Below are positions 1 to 10,051 of a stretch of 64,000 nt of DNA, piece by piece (position 1 is the first letter of the stretch; each line of letters begins with the position of its first letter). The notes under the pieces were generated by a model. It did no database searches and had not been told where the DNA came from. It was given only the letters and a program-made list of their open reading frames with translations. This DNA is from Solenopsis invicta (Eukaryota; Arthropoda; Insecta; Hymenoptera; Formicidae), in NCBI RefSeq assembly GCF_016802725.1, contig NC_052666.1:1738501-1802500 (forward strand), written 5' to 3'. The translations under genes and the position numbers were made by a program.

Positions 1-824
1 AGTTAAACATTTCTAATGTCATTATAATATGACATTATTTATAGAGATTATTCGAAAATTTTACTCGCCGTCATGTATCATGAATTTTATGCAATGTAAT
101 TATTTGCTTATTTAATTTGTATTTGAACCGGTTTGGTGAATAAGCAACATTTATAGGAAAAACATTCTTCCATTATTACTGTGGTTATTATGCTAATTTA
201 TACATGTACAAATGCGTGTTTTGGTTAAATACTTAAAATTATCTAAATAACCATAATTTAATTAATTTATATAATAAAAGATAAAATTGTATATTTCATC
301 TTTAATTATTTTACTTATAAACTTTTGTAAATAATCTTTTTAGTAATATTGCTGTTGAGCAAAATAAATTGAGATAAAAACGATATATTCATATTTTTAT
401 TTCTAAATCTTTATTTCATAAAAATAAAAATTTTTCAAATAATTTTATTTGATAAAAATTATTCCCCTTTGAAATCAATACGCTAATAAAAATTGAAGTT
501 AAGAAATAGAAAAAATATATTATAACTCACATTATACTTATAATGATTGACAAAATTTCTTGTAAAAGTTTTTGAATTTATAATTTTAGAACAATCCTTA
601 TATTGCACTGCTACTTATACTATATGTGCAATCTTGGCTGCATTCCGATATACACTGCAAGTACTGAAAACCTGTACTTTACGTTACATATACTAGATAC
701 GTTATTAGTGGCAATAAATTTCGGAACGCAACCTTGTTACCATTACAAAAAATTCTTTTGTTAAAATAAATGATAACTTGGAGGATGAGACTACATATAA
801 AGCCAACATTTCATTCTCATTATT

Positions 825-855
<31 letters not shown>

Positions 856-1107
856 CAAAACAACAAACATTACTTTGTATAGCTAATTACACAAAATCAT
901 AGTTACATTGTGGCTGGTAAAGAAAGACAATATATTTATATTGTAGTAAAAGCTAAAAAAATTAAATAATTTAAATGTTATTTGATTAGAAAAACAAATA
1001 TTAAATGTATATGATAAACGATACAACTTTCTTTTTAAAACTTTTATATTATCTTATCTAGTAATTTTTTTCTGTTTTGTTCTGTATTAAGTTTAGTAGA
1101 TTATATT
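1..1107. repeat. Upstream block of a fourth receptor unit (copy 0), first part
   Basis: This stretch matches the regions upstream of receptor genes 1 and 3 (11231-11440 with 13022-13800, and 40594-41860) almost continuously, so it is the 5' flank of a further tandem copy whose gene lies left of the window. It continues after two insertions as 1952-3151 and 7796-8160. It contains an (AT)n run at about 829-855 and a TATAAA box at 796-801 that is conserved in two other copies. No coding region is visible. The homology is seen directly; its status as the flank of an unseen gene is inferred from the order in the other copies. Confidence 0.75.
796..801 (+). promoter_or_regulatory. Conserved TATA box (copy 0)
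   Basis: TATAAAGCCAA followed about 20 bp later by TCATT-type initiator-like sequence. The same arrangement is kept at 13378 and 41439 in the paralogous blocks. It points away from the receptor genes. No downstream transcript can be proven from sequence. Confidence 0.3.
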
Positions 1108-1951
1108 TAGAGTTGGCAAGTAACGTGTTACTTGTAACGTCATTACCGTTACAATTACTTTTTTCTGGTAACGAATGAGTAGCGTTACATTTCATAATTT
1201 GTAACGGTAACGGTAACGAGTCATTTTGTCGGTAATTGTAACGATTTGAATAATTACTTTTATCGTTACTTTGTATAGATGGAGTGTATTAATTTGTGAT
1301 GATAGCAATCCGACAATAGCAAACGATTTTTATCATTAAACAATTCTAATATTGAGATGCTAAATGATTATCCAAAAGTCAAAGTTTAAAAAGTTAAATC
1401 ATTTTTTATTAAATACAATACTGCACTCTCAAGTAGAGCAAGTGTAGAAAGATTATTTAGTGTGAGAGATACTGTATTAAGAAAGAGGTCATCTTAATGA
1501 TGATTCTATAGAACATCAATTTCTTTTAAAAATAATTAACAGATCTTTTTGGTGAATTTTGATACAAAAATGCAATCAAAGCTAAACTATCTGTGATTAT
1601 ATTGGATACAAATATGTGTGACATTAGTATATAGAATAAAAAGACGTTGACTTAAAAATCTACGTGTATTTAGTATAATTGTATGCATATTTTTTGAACC
1701 TTATTTGTTTAGAAGATAAAAAAAATCTAATTATATTTATTTATCTCAGAAATTCATTTTATTAATATAAAACATTTTATTAATATAAAAAAAGTAACGA
1801 AAATAGTAACGATTCGTTAATTTTTAAGTAACGGTAGCGGTAACGAGTTACTTTTTAAAATCAGTAACGAGTAATGGTAACGAGTTACTTTGTAGAGAGA
1901 AGAACGGTAACGATAACGAGTTACTTTTATAAAGTAACTTTGCCAACCCTG
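1108..1951 (+). mobile_element. hAT-family DNA transposon remnant
   Basis: The ends are TAGAGTTGGC and, inverted, CAGGGTTGGC, with many GTAACG/CGTTAC subterminal motifs typical of hAT elements. It is flanked by the 8-bp near-identical duplication ATTATATT and ATTATATC. The paralogous blocks at about 13790 and 41860 carry the uninterrupted site, a direct empty-site control. At 844 bp it is much shorter than an autonomous hAT, so most of the transposase is lost. Confidence 0.88.
1411..1545 (+). pseudogene. hAT transposase C-terminal dimerisation domain, fragment
   Basis: Translation gives KYNTALSSRASVERLFSV, the signature of the hAT C-terminal dimerisation region (NxxLSSxxxVERxFS). It is followed after one frameshift near 1496 by LNDDSIEHQFLLKI, which fits the usual continuation toward the C terminus. 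The upstream catalytic region is not present inside this 844-bp element. It cannot encode a working transposase. The family assignment is from the motif only. Confidence 0.82.
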
Positions 1952-2132
1952 ATTATATCACAATATAACATTTGTACTGTGGATTACATTTAGTAAAATT
2001 GTGCAGAAGATTTGCATCATTCAAGTTATTAATACAAAATAATTAATTACACATGTGGAGCGTAAGCAAATAAAATTTATCTCACACTTTTTTCCAATAA
2101 ATTGTTAAATAATTTTAAGCTGATTATGAAAA

Positions 2133-2300
2133 CTAATAGGATGATAAAGCCAACACTGTGTTCAATTTTATCTTGAGACATACGCTAGCGCACGGTTGTA
2201 CTTCGGCAAACGATAAGACACAACTACTGCATGATGAGTTGTTCATGGCATTAAAAGTGTTGGAAGGTACTTTATTGTATTGGAAATTTACGCATACATA
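2133..2300 (-). other. Conserved open segment, copy 0
   Basis: The minus strand reads YVCVNFQYNKVPSNTFNAMN and stays open to a stop at the left end. The same frame is kept in the paralogous blocks at 14300-14476, 42010-42189 and, more diverged, 33637-33783. I do not recognise the peptide. It may be a coding exon, an untranslated conserved element, or a chance open frame preserved by recent duplication. On the plus strand the corresponding frame is broken here. Confidence 0.35.
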
Positions 2301-2689
2301 GTGATTTGAAAACATAAACGACTAACAAGTTTATACCGTTAATAGTTTACTATATGATTCTTTTTACATAATCGGATTTCCCTAATTATTTTGTCTATAA
2401 AAATATTCAAGCAAAATTATAGAAAAATTAATTCATTTTATAACTCATATATTTACTCGTTATTCAAATCTTACTTCAAGAATTTAAAATGCTATAGTAT
2501 AATATTTAGAACAAAAGTTTATATCTTGAAATGCATATAATTTAATAATTATATCTTTAGCTATATATTGTACAAATGTAGTATTGTATAAATTGGGTAA
2601 CATAATACCTAGAAGATAGTGAACGTATAAGATTGTTAAAATACGTTTTTAGTGTTGTAAACATATAATATTAAGTAGAGACATGTTTT

Positions 2690-2975
2690 TGTACCGATAA
2701 TGTAACAACACAATGATGGCAATAAATTTCTTTACAATTTTTTCAGGGGGGGATGGATATATAGATGCAAATCATCAATTACTATATTAAATTAATTAAT
2801 TTAATAAAAAGCGCGATATTATTATTTCTTATTCGACATGCTGTGTTACGACCGGAAAAACAATTCGACGCATATTCTGGTCGAATTCAAAAAAGTATAT
2901 AAAATCACACGAATAAGTAGGTACTAAGATCTAGCTACGACCGATGAAGACTTTAGTATTATCATATAATATTAA
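2690..2975 (+). repeat. Dispersed repeat, body of tRNA-like element family
   Basis: About 280 bp shared with 28940-29140 (plus) and with the minus-strand body of the TIR/tRNA-like element at 26273-26675. Shared landmarks are GCAATAAATTTCTTTACA, a TTCAGGGGGG run, CGACATGCTGTGTTA and AGATCTAGCTACGACCG. It is missing from the paralogous site near 42540, so it is an insertion in this copy. Confidence 0.6.
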
Positions 2976-3151
2976 AATATTTTAGTAAAGATATAATATT
3001 AAAAATTTAATGAAACTTGCATAGAAATAATAATCTACAACGATGTATATTTATAGAAATAAATACGTATTGATCTTTTAAATATTGATAACCACAATTA
3101 ATTCTGAAACACTATTTTGGCAATACTATAACAATATTGCGAATCATCTTA

Positions 3152-3470
3152 CGAGTAAAGCTCTCCATTGGGCCGCCTCAGATTTCAACCGCATATGATT
3201 TTTCCGAATCTATTTTGAAGGAAAACAACTAGAAAGATTTTCGTCTGAGAATAAGTAGTTCGTTGTGGGCATGGGAATGAATTTTTGAGATTTTTCGGTA
3301 TATGGACATTATTTTCCCTATATTTCAGGTCATAGCTCATGAATCGATTTTCTGGATCGATTTTCAATTGCAAACTAGTATTTAAAAGCTAAAAATTATA
3401 CAAAAATTATGAAAACAAAAAAAAAAGAAAAAATTAAAATTAAATTTTCATTTTTATTATACTTTATATT
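3152..3470 (+). repeat. Left long terminal inverted repeat of the TTA element
   Basis: Matches 7470-7792 in inverted orientation over about 315 bp, with scattered substitutions and small indels. The inner end is an A-rich tract. The open frame here is only a by-product of the repeat. Confidence 0.85.
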
Positions 3471-3710
3471 TATATTTACTATTATTATACTTTTATTTCA
3501 TATTTATTTTTTCTTTTTTATTTTTTAATAAATTATAATGTTTTGCTGTTTTTAATTTGGTGGCATATTAAATGGATGGTCATTTGGAACTCTGAAAATA
3601 GATAAAAAAGAATCAGTTGTCAGGAAATTTATATAATTAGTGCCTTACGACTAGTTGTCTATTAAATAATTTTATTATTATTGATTTTCAAAAAAACTTT
3701 TATAAATTAT

Positions 3711-5010
3711 TTATTCAATGAACTCTTCACAAAAATGAAAACCATACTGTCCTTCAAAAAACAGGTGGTTAAAGCAATAATATAGTTTACACCAAGCGCA
3801 TCTTATAAAGCAAGGTTTTGCTGCACAAGATGTGCAATGGTTGTTCAAAATACAATGCGCATCGAAACAAAATGAATTAGGAACATCAAAATAACGAACT
3901 GATGTGTCATCATCATCATCATCATCTGATCGTGGGTCTTCTTGATCAACTCTACTTAATAGAGATTTTTGCCAGATTTTTGCCACGCATGTATTATAAA
4001 ATTCTTGAATCTTGGCGATCTGAATTGATTATGTACAATGGCTTGTAATTTTAAAATTGAATTGCGTATATAAAGTTTAATGATATCGCTACAGTAAAAA
4101 TTAGTGTAGTCGGAAATTTTTCTAAAGAAAGCTTTATAAGGCCGATTAAATAAAACATCTAACGGTTGTGTTAATCCCGTTAGACCACCTGGAATAGTAA
4201 TGACAGAACAGTTTTTATCGGCCGGTTTTTCATTATCAATCAATTTGCGATCTTTATATGTTGTTAGGGGATCGAGCAAAAAATGCTGTTAGATTCAGCA
4301 TTAGGGAAATATATATTACAGAACCAGTCTTTTAATAAATCTTTAGTGATTTTGCCTGATCATGATGGCACAATGTAAATTTCTTTATGTTTAAACATAA
4401 TGTTTTTCACACAATTGCCGAATATGCCACCTTTATCGGGCAGAATTATGAAAACTAGTGCCTTCAGCTTTCCGCATTTATCAAAAACTGGACTATATAA
4501 GAATGTGTAGCAGCTGGTTTTGACCATATCGTTGAAAAAATTTTTTGAGTACCTTTTTCCAAGGTTCTTTGAGACAACAGTTCGATACTGAATCCGCTTT
4601 GATCCGTATTGAACACTTTGGATCGTAATTGCTAGATTGTGATTTGAATTCCATTCTAAATGTTTCAGCATCTTCAAATACCTTATTTTGAGCATTGCGT
4701 GCAGCTTCTTTGTGAGAAATGACTTTGGTAACTTTTCGACTTACTACGTGATTGTTTTTCTTCCATCTGTGCAACTAACACATCGAAACCTTAAAATTTT
4801 CAAATCCAATCTACGAGATAAGATATGTGTGTAATTTTACATTATAAGACTATGTTCGAAAATGAATCATTAACACTAGAAAAACTTAAATAATACCTCG
4901 ACGCTTTTTTGTTTTGCCCATTTCCGCAAATCCATCTTGTGTATAACTCCACATTGGTTTCTAACAACTTGAAATTTTTCCCAACAAAACTTGTTGATTT
5001 CGATCATTTG
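3711..5010 (-). pseudogene. DDE-type transposase with Cys-rich C terminus, decayed
   Basis: Read on the minus strand, 5010-4900 codes for a segment with FCWEKFQVVRNQCGVIHKMD. An intron-like break follows, then 4774-4360 (YRTVVSKNLGKRYS...), then LLLDPLTTYKDRKL near 4260. IPGGLTGLTQPLDVLFNRPY around 4180 is the QPxD signature of DDE_1/pogo-like catalytic cores, where the D residues in LDP and QPLD would be catalytic. The end, 3986-3711, is acidic and then Cys-rich with C-x2-C, C-x2-CxxC and a final HFC, suggesting zinc binding. At least one stop (TGA near 4363) and frameshifts break it. The residue roles are inferred from the family. Confidence 0.72.
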
Positions 5011-5041
5011 ATTTTGTCGATTTCCCTCTATGAGACAGACC

Positions 5042-5066
5042 AGGTTAGGTTAGGTTAGGTTAGGTT
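5042..5066 (+). repeat. Internal (GGTTA)n telomere-type repeat, left
   Basis: Five units of AGGTT, equivalent to the arthropod telomere repeat TTAGG, abut the 5' end of the truncated retrotransposon. Further units follow its poly(A) tail at 6907-6921. The tract is internal, not a chromosome end, because unique-looking transposon sequence flanks both sides. Confidence 0.85.
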
Positions 5067-6263
5067 TATGCCGACGACACCCTCATTGTGATCTCCGGCG
5101 CCAGCTGGGGAGAGGTGCGACGCATAGCGGCGGGAGGCATCGCGATGATGCTCAGGAGGATCCGCTCCCTGGGCCTCAAAGTAGCCCTACACAAGACGGA
5201 GGCGCTATGGCTCGGCGGGCCCAGGGAGGCGGGCCCGCGATGGAGGACAATCGACGTGGAGGGCACTCGGGTCCAGGTGAAGTCCCAGATGAAATATCTG
5301 GGATTGATCCTGGACTCGAAGTGGACTTTCAGTCCCCACTTTGAATGGGTGGCCTCCAGGCTGGGCAAAGCGATCACGAGTTTTGGTCGCATCATGCCCA
5401 ACCTGGGGGGCCCCTCCGAGAGGGCGCGAAGCCTCTACATGGGCGTGATGCGCTCTATCGCGCTATACGGTGCCCCGGTGTGGTACGAGTCCCTGGCGGC
5501 CAGCGGGCGCAATCTCGATCTACTGTACCGAGAACAACGCCGGATGGCCATCAGGGTTGCACGCTCGTACGGCACCGTGGCTCGGGATGCCGCTCTGGTG
5601 CTGGCCGGGTCGGCTCCATGGGTGTACGTGGCAGGCACGCTGCTCGACATGTACGAGTGGAAGGAGGAGCTGGCCCGGGAAGGCGTGGTGACGACGCCCA
5701 AGATGCTGGAAGCCAGGCGAAACCTGGCTAAGGCGGGCGTTATCCAACACTGGCAGGAGCGGCTTCCACACGCCAGGGTGGGCCTAAGAGTGGTGGGGGC
5801 CTTCCAGCCTGTTCTAAAGGAATGGGTGGGGAGGTCGCACGGTGGCTTGACCTTCCACATGACGCAGGTGCTCTCCGGGCATGGTTGCTTCGGAGAGTAC
5901 CTGCACGAGATGACCGGGCGGGAGGCCACACCCCGGTGCCACCACTGCCCCGAAGAACGGGACACGGCCCAGCACACCCTGGAGGGGTGCCCGGCGTGGA
6001 CTGCGGAGCGGCGCGCCCTTGTGGAGGTAATAGGGGGCGGACTGGATCTACCCACAGTCGTGGGAAGGATCCTGGCCGCCCCAGAAAATTGGGATGCATT
6101 CGCCTCCTTCTGCGGCACTGTTATGCTGCGGAAGGAGGCTGCCGAGCGGGCGCGGGAGGAGGCGCCTGACGCTCCACCGGAGAGAAGGCGAAGAGGAGGG
6201 GGGAGACGAGTGAGGTTCCTGCAGCAGCATCAGCGGCAGGGACCACCACCACCCCCCTCTTAA
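5067..6263 (+). pseudogene. ORF2 C-terminal half: RT thumb and CCHC domain
   Basis: The frame opens with YADDTLIVISG, the catalytic box of reverse transcriptase, so fingers, palm motifs and endonuclease are missing. It continues through KYLGLILDSKWTF and YGAPVW, typical of the R1 clade. The zinc motif CHHCPEERDTAQHTLEGC (C-x2-C-x8-H-x4-C) lies about 295 residues in, and the tail is basic and proline-rich. There is no internal stop over about 398 codons, so the insertion is young compared with its host transposon. Several antisense and out-of-frame open frames here are shadows caused by the high GC. Confidence 0.88.
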
Positions 6264-6906
6264 AAATAGGGGCAGCGGGCAGGGAGAGGGCAAACATCGT
6301 TGCGCTCTCCCTGGCCGATATTAGAGACCGCCGGTGCCCCGGTGGCGGCGGTCTTAGCCGCCGCCGGGAGGGCCCACCGGCGCGGCTGATGGCTCCCCCT
6401 ACGGGGGTTTGAGCCGAGCCGAGAAGGAACGGTGGGAAGGGGGGACCCTTACAGCGCCGGCTAGACCGGACAGAGGGTCCCACCCTCCCCACCGTTGAGG
6501 AGGTACGCCTCGGGCGGAATCAGCGGCGGGGTAGTTGCCCGGCTGACCCGCCTCGGGGCTTGGGGCGCGGGAGTGCGTACCTAGGGCCCTCTCCCAAGGG
6601 GGCCCGACGCACCCCCCGGCGTCCCGGTTCGGGCGGCTGGGGCTCGACTTCGGTCGAGTTCTGGCCGCTAACTCCGGAGGGGGGTTCCTGCCTTCGGGCG
6701 GGGACCCGTTTGGGCTAGGACGGATCGCGGTGCATGCTTAGTTCGATCCCGCGATCCGTCCCGAGCCCAGATGCCGGAAAAAGTTGGGTTTTAGTGAGTA
6801 TGTCGGCTAGTCAGGTCGACGAGTCTCACATACCCCGGTTCCTGTCCCCACAGGACCGGGGACCCATAAAGGCGTTTCCCAACTCTAAAAAAAAAAAAAA
6901 AAAAAA
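6264..6906 (+). other. 3' UTR and poly(A) of the retrotransposon
   Basis: GC-rich and without a sustained frame continuing ORF2. It has several short inverted pairs around GGCGGC/GCCGCC and TCGACTTCGGTCGA that could fold, and ends in a 20-A tail at 6887-6906. In R1-clade elements the 3' UTR is the recognition site for the reverse transcriptase, which is a family fact and not visible here. Confidence 0.7.
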
Positions 6907-6921
6907 GGTTAGGTTAGGTTA
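6907..6921 (+). repeat. (GGTTA)3 telomere-type repeat, right
   Basis: Three GGTTA units directly after the poly(A) tail, in register with the type of repeat found 5' of the insertion. Confidence 0.85.
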
Positions 6922-7110
6922 CTTCTCTCCTCCCCGGGAAAGGAGTATCCATAAGGATGTAAAAAAAATTTTAAATGGACCCCATGTACAAAAAAAGAGA
7001 CAATCATTTTTATGATAAATAAAAAGAAATGTTGTCAAGATATTTTCAACAATGTAGAATATACAATGTAATTTCTTTTTATACAAACTTCGGATGCTAT
7101 ATTGATTTTT

Positions 7111-7356
7111 CTATTTCCGTAATTGGCGTGTACTTGACAACAGTGAATAACGACTTTGTATAGATGAAAATGCTCTAGGTTTTCCGATTGGTAGAGTCGA
7201 GTATTTGATTAATTCTTGGATGGTTGCATTGGAATATGGAATTCTAGATAGATCTGCTCGAGATGGACCTGCTTCATTTGGATCGAAATCCGGATCGTTA
7301 TTAGCTGGTTCTATAATATCATCATTCTCATCATCGTCTTCTGCATCATATTCCAT
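7111..7356 (-). pseudogene. Acidic N-terminal part of the TTA-element transposase
   Basis: Begins MEYDAEDDDENDDIIEPANN and continues with a Ser/Arg-rich stretch. It lies inside the same TIR element, on the strand of the decayed transposase and upstream of it, so it is probably its first exon, now separated by the retrotransposon. I see no DNA-binding domain in the 81 residues. An independent short protein is possible but less likely. Confidence 0.5.
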
Positions 7357-7469
7357 CTCTTTGTCTGTATCTTTATTTTCTGTATCATTATCAGCTTAAA
7401 ACAATTAGATTATTAATTTTGATTTTATATTTAATTGCTAACACACTTACTTTCTAGTAGCTCGTTTTC

Positions 7470-7792
7470 GTTTTAAAGTTTAATAACAATTAAAATTTAA
7501 TTTTAATTTTTTCTTAATTTTTTCTTTTTTCATAATTTTTGTATAATTTTTAGCTTTTAAAGACGTTTGCAATTGGAAATCAATCCAGAAAATCGATTCA
7601 TGAGCTATGACCTCAAATATAGGGAAAATAATGTCCATATATCGAAAAATCTCAAAAATTCATTCCCATGCCCACAGCAACCCGCTTACTCTCAAACGGA
7701 AATCTTTCTAGGTTGTTGTTTTCCTTCGAAATAGATTCGGAAAAATCATATGCGGTTGAAATCTGAAGCGGCCCAATGGAGAGCTTTACTCG
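7470..7792 (-). repeat. Right long terminal inverted repeat of the TTA element
   Basis: Inverted copy of 3152-3470, ending CTTTACTCG immediately before the right-hand TTA. Confidence 0.85.
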
Positions 7793-7795
7793 TTA

Positions 7796-8159
7796 GACAC
7801 AAATATTGCAAAATTAACTTTAGAATTAAAAGAAATTATTCAATAATTGAAAAATTATTGAAACATTTAGCAATATATTTAATCTGTATACATGCTTACA
7901 AAAATGCATAGTTATTTCCAATTTATAATGTATAGAAATAGTTCAATTTTACGTTTATGTAACTCTTCTGTAATCTTTCGATTTTATAAGTTTCTTCTTT
8001 GAAACTGGTTTCAGAGTCAAAATTCGAGCATCTGTAACTAAACTTTTTGTTTATTAGGGAGAAAAAGAATAAACATACAAATTCTACAGTTTTTTAATTG
8101 CGATAAGTTTTAGTTCGCATTCTGTATTCTTATGTTCTGTTAAAACATCCTTAAGATTC
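7796..8159. repeat. 3' flank of receptor gene 1
   Basis: The left part continues upstream block 0 (compare 42720-42870). From about 7940 the sequence matches the 3' flank of gene 3 (36005-36245), so here one duplication unit joins the next. No gene seen. Confidence 0.6.
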
Positions 8160-10051
8160 CGCGAGATTGGCTCTTGATTAAATGAATCGACTTGCGGGGA
8201 CCCCATTGTCGATGTGAAAGTGACATTCGACGCTGTCCTGTCGTTGTACGTTGGAATTATACAAAATCGACCGCATGTCTACCCGACGAATCGTTTTAGT
8301 AGCAATTGCTTTATCTTATTCTTACATTCGAATATGATGAAAATAATGACATCTTGCAAACTATTTAACGTATCTGTAGGATACTAAACGTATGAAAAAC
8401 GATGAAAAAAAATCGGCGTTTATCCATGCTATCACCTCTATAATCTAAATTATTCCAACATAAATCATCATCACGAACAGCTTTAGGAACACTTTAATCC
8501 TGTAAGTGAACATTTTCCTATTGAGAATATTAAGACACTTGAAAACAAATTTTTATTTATCACTTTTACATATTCTTAAGGAGGCGCATACTTTATCGGC
8601 GTTGAAAAATTACTGATTTTTGAGATATTTAACAAAAAAATAATAAATAAATTTTTATATCTACAAAAAAATATTTTTTGTTAATTATTAATGTATAAAT
8701 TTTTTTTAACTGAAATAAACTTGTGCTTATTTTCACTGTAGCTTTTGTTATCTGAAGTTCTCAAGTGATTGTCTGTACGTATTTTCTGGTGAATGATTAA
8801 TACAGTTGTAGCGATAAAGAAGCAACTATTACTGATAACAGTAGCAACCATTGGTACATAAAAATACATCGTTTTTGCCTTAACAACTGAAAAAATAATT
8901 TTTTTGCTTTACACGCTAATGTAATGAAATAAAATAAATATATGTTCATTATTTTAGTTGTAAGTTATTAAATTTAAGCAAAGCTTTTCAGTTTCGCATG
9001 CATGAGCTAGCATTAGTAGAGATTCATTGCCAATGTCACGTACTACTGAACCAAAATTTATCTATACGTATTTTAGGCTTCCAATTTTTTGGTATCCCAT
9101 CAACATAATCCATAGTGGCACAGGTAATAGTAATGATCAAGGGAATTTCCGACTCATAAATAGAATACATTATAAACTTCTTTCTTGCTTGCTTTATATT
9201 TATTCGACACGAACCGATTTTTCTATGAAATATGATTTATATTTAGTCATCAATTATTACATAACATACATGTTTCAAAACAAAAATACTTTATTTGTGT
9301 AAGCAATATCTTGCAAAATAATTATAAAAACTGTTATATATATGCGTATATTAAGGATGAATATTTATAATGAATATGTGTTTATCGATTTTTATACTCG
9401 CAAACAAATTATCTTATTTTAAGAATGAGAAAAGATTTTATTGTGAAGGCGGTGTCCAAATTCTCTTGTAAAGCATGGATTTTCAAACATCATACAAGTT
9501 ATGTCATTATAGTAATGATACCATTCATTAAGTAAATCTGCAACCTGTGCAATTTTACCATAATTGATATTGGTATTGATACTATCAATGCACTTGCCGC
9601 TTATCGACATATACTGTTCATCAGGACAGCATAATCTTAAGCAACCATTAGTGGTCTGCATCGCGGTTGAGTTTTCTTAAATCCGGTGGGAATTTTATTA
9701 CAGACGTCTGATTCCTTTCTTCATAATCTTTCATGATATGTACACAAAATTCATATTGTTCCGAATTATCATTCTTTGTCTCATTCTTTGTAGAATTAAT
9801 ACATGGCTCATATAGCATTTCGTTATTGATAGAATTTTCAGGTAAATTAAGCCATGTAGAATTGATCTCGTCATTAGGATTTTTCAATTTACGATCGTCT
9901 ATAATAAGATCGAGCAGTCGTTGGAACGTCGAATTATAGCTTGCTTTGTATCGCAATTCGTTTGAATTTTCGTTGAATTTTCGTGAGATGCCAAGTACGA
10001 AGAAACAAGCAGAAGTACGAAACACCATAATATCTTACTTGGTATACACAT
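8160..10051 (-). pseudogene. Methuselah-like GPCR gene 1, pseudogene
   Basis: Homologous to genes 2 and 3 exon by exon. Exon 1 starts at the ATG at 10051 (MCIPSKILWCFVLLLVSS, a signal peptide). It shifts frame near 9960 through a 1-bp loss relative to gene 3, shifts again near 9650, shows the Cys motif LRLCCPDEQYMSISGKC, and stops at about 9419. TM1, TM2 and exon 2 are deleted. Exon 3 (about 9043-9222; TM4 region) is open but has lost the WG of the motif. Exon 4 (8721-8886; TM5) is intact except that its donor base has mutated. Exon 5 (about 8160-8499; TM6-TM7) has TGG changed to TAG within TM6 and further shifts. No functional receptor can be made. Confidence 0.88.

Larger units (their letters stand above)
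1952..3151. repeat. Upstream block copy 0, second part
   Basis: Continues the paralogous flank after the hAT insertion and matches 13800-14480 and 41860-42720. It carries the conserved minus-strand open segment at 2133-2300. An extra 300-bp repeat at about 2650-2985 is absent from the copy at 42500-42560. It stops at the TTA where the long-TIR element inserted. Confidence 0.72.
5067..6921 (+). mobile_element. 5'-truncated R1-clade non-LTR retrotransposon (SART/TRAS-like)
   Basis: A GC-rich insertion in an AT-rich setting. It begins inside the reverse transcriptase at the YADD motif and runs through the ORF2 C terminus and a GC-rich 3' UTR (6264-6886). It ends in a 20-nt poly(A) (6887-6906) followed by GGTTA units. 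Flanking by TTAGG-type repeats on both sides is the hallmark of telomere-repeat-targeting R1-clade elements such as SART and TRAS. The 5' truncation indicates incomplete target-primed reverse transcription. It split the host TIR element into 3152-5041 and 6922-7792. Confidence 0.85.
3152..7792 (-). mobile_element. DNA transposon with ~315-bp TIRs and TTA target duplication
   Basis: The two ends are long inverted repeats starting CGAGTAAAGCTCTCCATTGG. They are flanked by TTA on both sides (3149-3151 and 7793-7795). The paralogous locus at 42711-42740 reads straight through with a single TTA, proving the insertion and the 3-bp duplication. Inside, the minus strand carries a decayed DDE-type transposase, and a retrotransposon sits in the middle. 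Without that insertion the element would be about 2.8 kb. A TTA duplication fits the TWA preference of PIF/Harbinger, and 3-bp duplications also occur in Zator and CACTA. The transposase motifs do not settle the superfamily. Confidence 0.85.

Noticed and set aside
1105..1950. CRISPR-like array or regulatory cluster of GTAACG motifs
   Set aside because: The motifs are irregularly spaced in both orientations and are explained by hAT subterminal repeats between TIRs with an 8-bp duplication.
5435..6118. 227-codon minus-strand open frame and several others across 5.3-6.5 kb
   Set aside because: They overlap the plus-strand reverse transcriptase ORF2 in GC-rich DNA and contain no domain. They are antisense shadows.
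5042..6921. A true chromosome end
   Set aside because: Only short GGTTA tracts are present, and both sides are bounded by transposon sequence that continues for kilobases.
9027..9302. Plus-strand 91-codon gene
   Set aside because: It is antisense to exon 3 of pseudogene 1 and its intron borders.
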